Positions 59,761-64,000 of a stretch of 64,000 nucleotides of DNA are shown here, in pieces. The notes under the pieces are model-generated. The model was not told the DNA's origin. It searched no databases and saw nothing but the letters and a program-made list of their open reading frames with translations. The stretch spans positions 37,358,630 to 37,422,629 of the forward strand of contig NC_068970.1 of the NCBI RefSeq assembly GCF_016808095.1, in the 5' to 3' direction. A program made the translations under genes and the position numbers. The first letter of the stretch is position 1, and each line of letters starts with the position of its first letter. This DNA comes from Vigna angularis. Lineage: Eukaryota > Streptophyta > Magnoliopsida > Fabales > Fabaceae.

Positions 59761-61079
59761 TCTGATTATAATTAAAATTAAAACAAAAAACATTAAATTA
59801 TATGGTCAAAACTAGAATCCCTTTTCTTCTTCGTTCATGGATTCATATTCTGGAAGCCTTATTTTCTTCTCCATCTTCAACCAACCATGGCCAACACCAG
59901 GTCCAACAACTGTCCCACCTCTACCCAACGCCACGGTCGGCAAAACTGACACAAAGAAACCACAAAAGTACAACTACAAATTTTGTCCATCATGATTTTT
60001 GATGGGTGATATAAAAAAACAAAAAAATTATAATATCACAATTCACAAAACTAGCTCGTTCGAATTCAGGCGTCTTCACACAAAGGGGAATCTCTGGTAG
60101 AAGTTCCTCCAAAGCATGTGGGTCCAATTAATACGATAGGGTCCTGCAACATTGAATAAAAAAACAGATTTTGAAGATCACCCATAATTCAAAACGAAAA
60201 GGGGGAGTAAACCCCAAAATCAGTTCCCCCGAAGTGATCAAAAGAAATGCATGTGACAGAGTAAAGAATTCGAATAAAACATAATGAATATAAGAAGTTA
60301 TTAACCTTGACGTTTTTGGTTTCTAAGTATACAAAGAGAAAGAAGCCCACGAGGACTTGAATCATTTTTGGTTTCTGATTAGACCTTTATACGAGAGTCT
60401 CATTTTTTTCTTGTTCATATGTAAAATGTTAAAATAAAATAGATGATACCTTCTAACTAAGGACCTAATGGTGCGCTAGCTCATTTTTTTCTTGCTCTCT
60501 TAAAGTCACCAAGCCTTCTAAACAAAGTGTCTTGACCAAATACAAGGCCCAAAAGTAAGCTATATTCCATATTAACAAAAATTGTTTTAAGATAAAGAAG
60601 AAGACTAAAATGTGATCCTTCACAGTAGTAGAATCCTTGAAGTTTCATCTTCCTCTTCTATCTTCTTTGACCATGGCTCTTTATGAGAGGTTCTATGTCT
60701 TCTAAGGCTTAAGGGAAAGCAAGAATAAGCGTTAAAGTTCTTCTTCTTCCAATCTCCTAGCCTTAGTGATAACTCCCTAGTTTTTCACTTTTAGTTGTGT
60801 TTAGAAGTCTAGGATAGCATATTTTTGTCTTTAATTTTGTAGAATAAGATTAGTTTTAGGTTTTTCTATTAATTCTTTAGTTTTATAGAATTTTAGTTAA
60901 AAATAGGTTTTTAGATGTAATTTTTAGTCTTTGTTAATAATTAGAAAATATATTTTTTAGAAAATCTTTTAAAAAAATGTTTTTCTTAATTAGGTTTAAT
61001 TTTTCTTTATTTGTAAAAATTTCCCTTTCTTTTGTTCTAATTGCTGATTGAATTTTTCTGCAGATTGGGCCATTTGATA
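59761..61079. other. no recognisable gene
   Basis: A 66-codon frame at 59802-60002 has no domain. Some stretches (60300-60560) have short duplicated words (TCATTTTTTTCTTG, TTTTTGGTTTCT). It may be retroelement-derived 5' sequence. Confidence 0.35.
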
Positions 61080-61558
61080 ATTGGGAAGTGCTGAACTAGG
61101 CTGATGTTGACTGGATATTGGGCTGTGGAGATATGGGCTGCACTTTAGTTGAACGTTGCCATTTTGGCTAGGATTTGCTGCTGCCTACGATTGGGCTGAT
61201 TCTTCTTTAGTGAAACGGTGACTTTTGGTGGTTGGAGTTGCTTTTGGGGGTCTATCTCCCAAGCAATTCATTTGGGGCAGAAGCACTCTCTTGAGCATTT
61301 GAGGAAAAAAAAAGGAACCCAGAGTTAGGGTAGAAAGCGAGAAATGGGCGAAGTGAGAAGAAAGGAGAGCTCCACTGGTGCGATCTTCCCCAGAGAAGAA
61401 GAACTGACCGGAGTTGCCACGTGGATAGAATCAAACGGCCAGAGGAAAGCAAGGATGCAAAGTGAAGAGGGTCGTCCGATTGAAAGGGAGCTTGAAGCGT
61501 CGAAAGCAAGTTTTCTTCTTTCTTTTTCCCCTTTCTTTTCTATTTTCTTCTTCGACCC

Positions 61559-61565
61559 TATAAAA
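61559..61565 (+). promoter_or_regulatory. TATA box in the LTR-like segment
   Basis: TATAAAA followed by GGGCACATATATACT, in a locally GC-rich setting. The best-looking plus-strand core promoter in this part of the window. Confidence 0.45.
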
Positions 61566-61935
61566 GGGCACATATATACTTCTGCACACACACTTTTACA
61601 CTTTCAAACGCTATGCAAATTTTACATTACTCTTTAGATTAGGTTTTACACGCTTTCCATAGAGTATGTTTTCGTTTCTCTAAGCTTTTGGAACGAACAC
61701 TCACGGTGGTGACAGCCCGTGGTGGCTTCGATTGCGCGTTTTGTTTGGTACCTTTTCTTGTACTCTGTGTTTTTCATTAATAATACGTTCTTTCTTGATG
61801 TTTCTATTTGTCGAGTGTTATATGATTATGTTATTTTGATTTTTTTGTGTGTTCTTGTGTGATTGTGTTTCTTGTTTTTCATTGAAAATGAATTTGGACT
61901 CTGTAACTCTGCATTTCTATGGTTCCTTTGGGAAT

Positions 61936-62345
61936 TATACGACCCCGAGGTGGGCGTACATTTTCGAGATGTCTTCTCGAGTCAGAGATGAGTTCAATGC
62001 ATAAAGATTCATCCAGATTTATGTTTCTATTCTTTTCTTTTTAGTGTATATCAGATTTAGATTTGCATTGATTGAGAATTAGTGAAAATGCCATTGCAAG
62101 TTTTGAAATATGAACTATAAGACCCTGTGATGGGCTTACTTTAGTCAGAATGTCTTTCTGAGTGTAATTGAAACTTTATCCTCAATCATTTGCACATTTA
62201 AATTCTGTTTGTGAATTTTAGATTGATGAATAGGCAAATGAAAATTGGTTGGACAAATGAGTGGAAAAAGTTAAATTAGGTTTTGAAATATGACCTGTAT
62301 TGGGATTCAACTTCATAGGATGTCTTCCTAAGAACTCTTTTATTC
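61936..62345 (+). repeat. three diverged units of about 175 bp
   Basis: Each has a GACC-x-GATGGG-like word followed by GATGTCTTCTCGAG / ATGTCTTTCTGAG / GATGTCTTCCTAAG, at about 61940, 62118 and 62290. Units two and three are also preceded by TTTTGAAATATGA. Confidence 0.65.
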
Positions 62346-63174
62346 ACTCCACTGTACATTCACCTATGAAATCAATTCTGTTTTGAGTTTGTTATTTTGC
62401 TTTTGACTAGTTAGGATTTAGGTACTGATTTTACTTTGTTTCAACTCTAAATTTTGTTCTCATTTGCTTTTTGATGATAGTTGGACTAGGTTAGATTTAA
62501 TTTTTGGTACTACTTTTTTGATTGATTTCATTTATGATTTCTTGAGAGTTTAGCGTAGTTCAATGTATTTCAAATTCATATTGTAGTGTAGCATATGCAT
62601 ACTACTCATTTGTAGGTTTAATTGCATCATTTAGATTTTGCATTTATAGCTTTTAGGTTCTGTTAATAGGTTGTATAACAATGTTCATTAGTTTATAATC
62701 ATTTTGGTTGCATTTAAATTTTCATATTAGCTTAGGACATGTTCCTGTTTCTATCTTAGGAAGTTTAGATATCTACTTTCTTTTATTTCCTTTTATTTCA
62801 TATTCTTTCCTTAAACATATTTTGTTTTTAATTCTTTTATTTTTCATTTCATTATTTTTAATTTTCCCACCTTGTCTTTTAGTTAGTAAATAGAAAATAA
62901 AAGTAATAATTAACCAAACACTTTGAACTTAATATTACCGAGTCCAAGGATTGATACCTAGGTTGTCCCTATACTTCATTAGTGGGGAAACTTAGTTTGT
63001 CTGATTTTGTGCGACCAAAATGAGTTTAACACTCAGCTTAAGTTGATGCTCCCTTCACGGATCTTCATTTAGTTCTCAAAACAGATTCCATCAGATACCC
63101 TTACCCCTATGACTAGGATTTCCTCCATTGAGTGTTGTTAGCCTTAATATTTATCCTTAAGCTAGTAATACATC

Positions 63175-63660
63175 AAATGGATGTTAAAACTGCCTTTTTG
63201 AATGGTGATTTAGAGAAGGAAATTTATATGACTCAACCTAAAGGTTGTGTTGTACCTAGTTAAGAAAATAAAGTATGCAAACTTTTAAAATCTTTATATG
63301 GGTTGAAACAAAAACCAAAACAATGTCATGAAAAACTTGATAATGTATTGTTATGTGATGGTTTTTCACCTAATGATGTTGATAAATATGTGTATTTTAA
63401 ATCTGAAAATGGTGATTATGTGATTTTATGTTTGTATGTGGATGACATGCTAATTTTTGGTACATGCAATAAGATTGTCACTAGAACTAAATTATTTCTA
63501 GGATCAAACTTTGAAATGAAATACATGAGTGAAACCAATGTAATTTTAGGTGCTAGAATCATAAGAAAAGGAGATAGTATATTACTATCCCAAGAACAAT
63601 ACATTGAGAAACTTCTTAAGAAGTTTGGGCATTATGACTTCAAACCCGTGAGTACCCCTT
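63175..63660 (+). pseudogene. copia reverse-transcriptase fragment
   Basis: The frame reads MDVKTAFLNGDLEKEIYM, then VCKLLKSLYGLKQKPKQ, then LCLYVDDMLIFG and a further stretch ending KFGHYDFKPVSTPY. This is the palm region with the catalytic YVDD of copia reverse transcriptase. It lacks the start of the protein, carries a TAA at 63261-63263, and stops at about 63660 where unrelated sequence begins. No matching LTR is visible. The part upstream (before 63175) is also unrelated. Confidence 0.88.
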
Positions 63661-64000
63661 ATCGCAACCGGGGTCGCGAAGGGACGGCAAACTGAAAATG
63701 AAACGGGGTTTAAGAAAATACTTTGGGAGTCGCAACCATAATTTATTCTGGAAAAAACTGTGGAAAACCATAAAATAAGACATGGTCTACAAAAACTGGA
63801 TTTTAGGTTCAGGAATTGGTTACGCGTAAGGAAGGTATTAGCACCCTACTGCACTTGCCCAAAAGCAGTACCTTTAATTAAATGTATAAAGTTGACATTG
63901 TTTTTCAAAATATTTAATTTTTGCTAAAAAATAATAATATAAAGAAACTATTAAGAAACAAAAAAAATATTTTTTTATATTATGAATCCTACGTATATCC
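63661..64000. repeat. different repeat abutting the copia fragment
   Basis: Starts with the GC-rich words GGGGTCGCGAAGGGACGG and contains GGTTACGCGTAAGGAAGG and TATTAGCACCCTAC. This resembles a common legume interspersed sequence. It continues past the window end. Confidence 0.45.

Larger units (their letters stand above)
61080..63130 (+). mobile_element. LTR/leader-like retroelement sequence without coding part
   Basis: A GC-richer block ends in a clear TATAAAA box at 61559-61565. About 60-150 bases later comes transcript-leader-like sequence, then three diverged tandem units (61936-62345), and a GAGTCCAAGGATTGATACC segment (62938) like the end of a plant retroelement leader. No LTR pair or primer site could be confirmed. 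Confidence 0.35.

Overview
The window is plant nuclear DNA. It is AT-rich, split by introns and packed with transposable elements. Three gene models are intact: one GCK-domain gene (plus strand, about 29.2 kb) and a head-to-tail pair of PHO1-type SPX-EXS phosphate-exporter genes (minus strand, 33.2-38.2 kb and 42.1-49.6 kb). The repeat types, for example FR-like Ty1/copia and Ty3-like LTR fragments and CACTA elements with TAGACGTC or TAGATAGCGC subterminal motifs, look like those of papilionoid legumes (Vigna/Phaseolus type). That placement is inferred from general familiarity; no search was run.

Layout. 0-3.7 kb: AT-rich DNA with a decayed B3-like fragment. 3.70-10.14 kb: a hAT element on the minus strand whose transposase has six in-frame stops. 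10.6-13.1 kb: a decayed Helitron helicase (minus), split by a 542-bp solo LTR with a near-perfect target duplication. 13.55-22.66 kb: a CACTA-like element that carries no recognisable transposase. It holds fragments of two unrelated host genes, an SLC35F-type transporter and a ROP/RAC small GTPase, with introns still in place. A 4.8-kb Ty1/copia element has since inserted into the transporter exon, with a 5-bp duplication GATAT. 22.8-27.7 kb: Sirevirus-like debris, a neat 1,016-bp CACTA derivative with TAA target duplication, a 200-bp solo LTR and a tandem repeat. 29.2-31.8 kb: the GCK gene, followed by a twofold 0.4-kb tandem duplication in which each unit carries an exon-like C-terminal coding piece.

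33.2-49.6 kb: the PHO1 pair. Both copies have 13 exons. Eight consecutive exons, 3 to 12, are identical in length between copies, and both models stay open (792 and 802 residues), so both look functional. The upstream copy (42.1-49.6 kb) has a GC-AG intron, and its 3.3-kb first intron contains a decayed copia element. 50.4-52.9 kb: a 2,480-bp solo LTR with GAGAT target duplication and many GACGAACG motifs. 53-64 kb: AT-rich DNA with a foldback element, microsatellites, LTR-like leader sequence and a truncated copia reverse transcriptase cut off by another repeat.

The best candidate for something unusual is the 13.5-22.7 kb composite: a gene-fragment-carrying CACTA-like element later hit by copia. 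No new defence-like or enzymatic system was found. The intact genes point to phosphate homeostasis (PHO1) plus one small cysteine-rich GCK protein.
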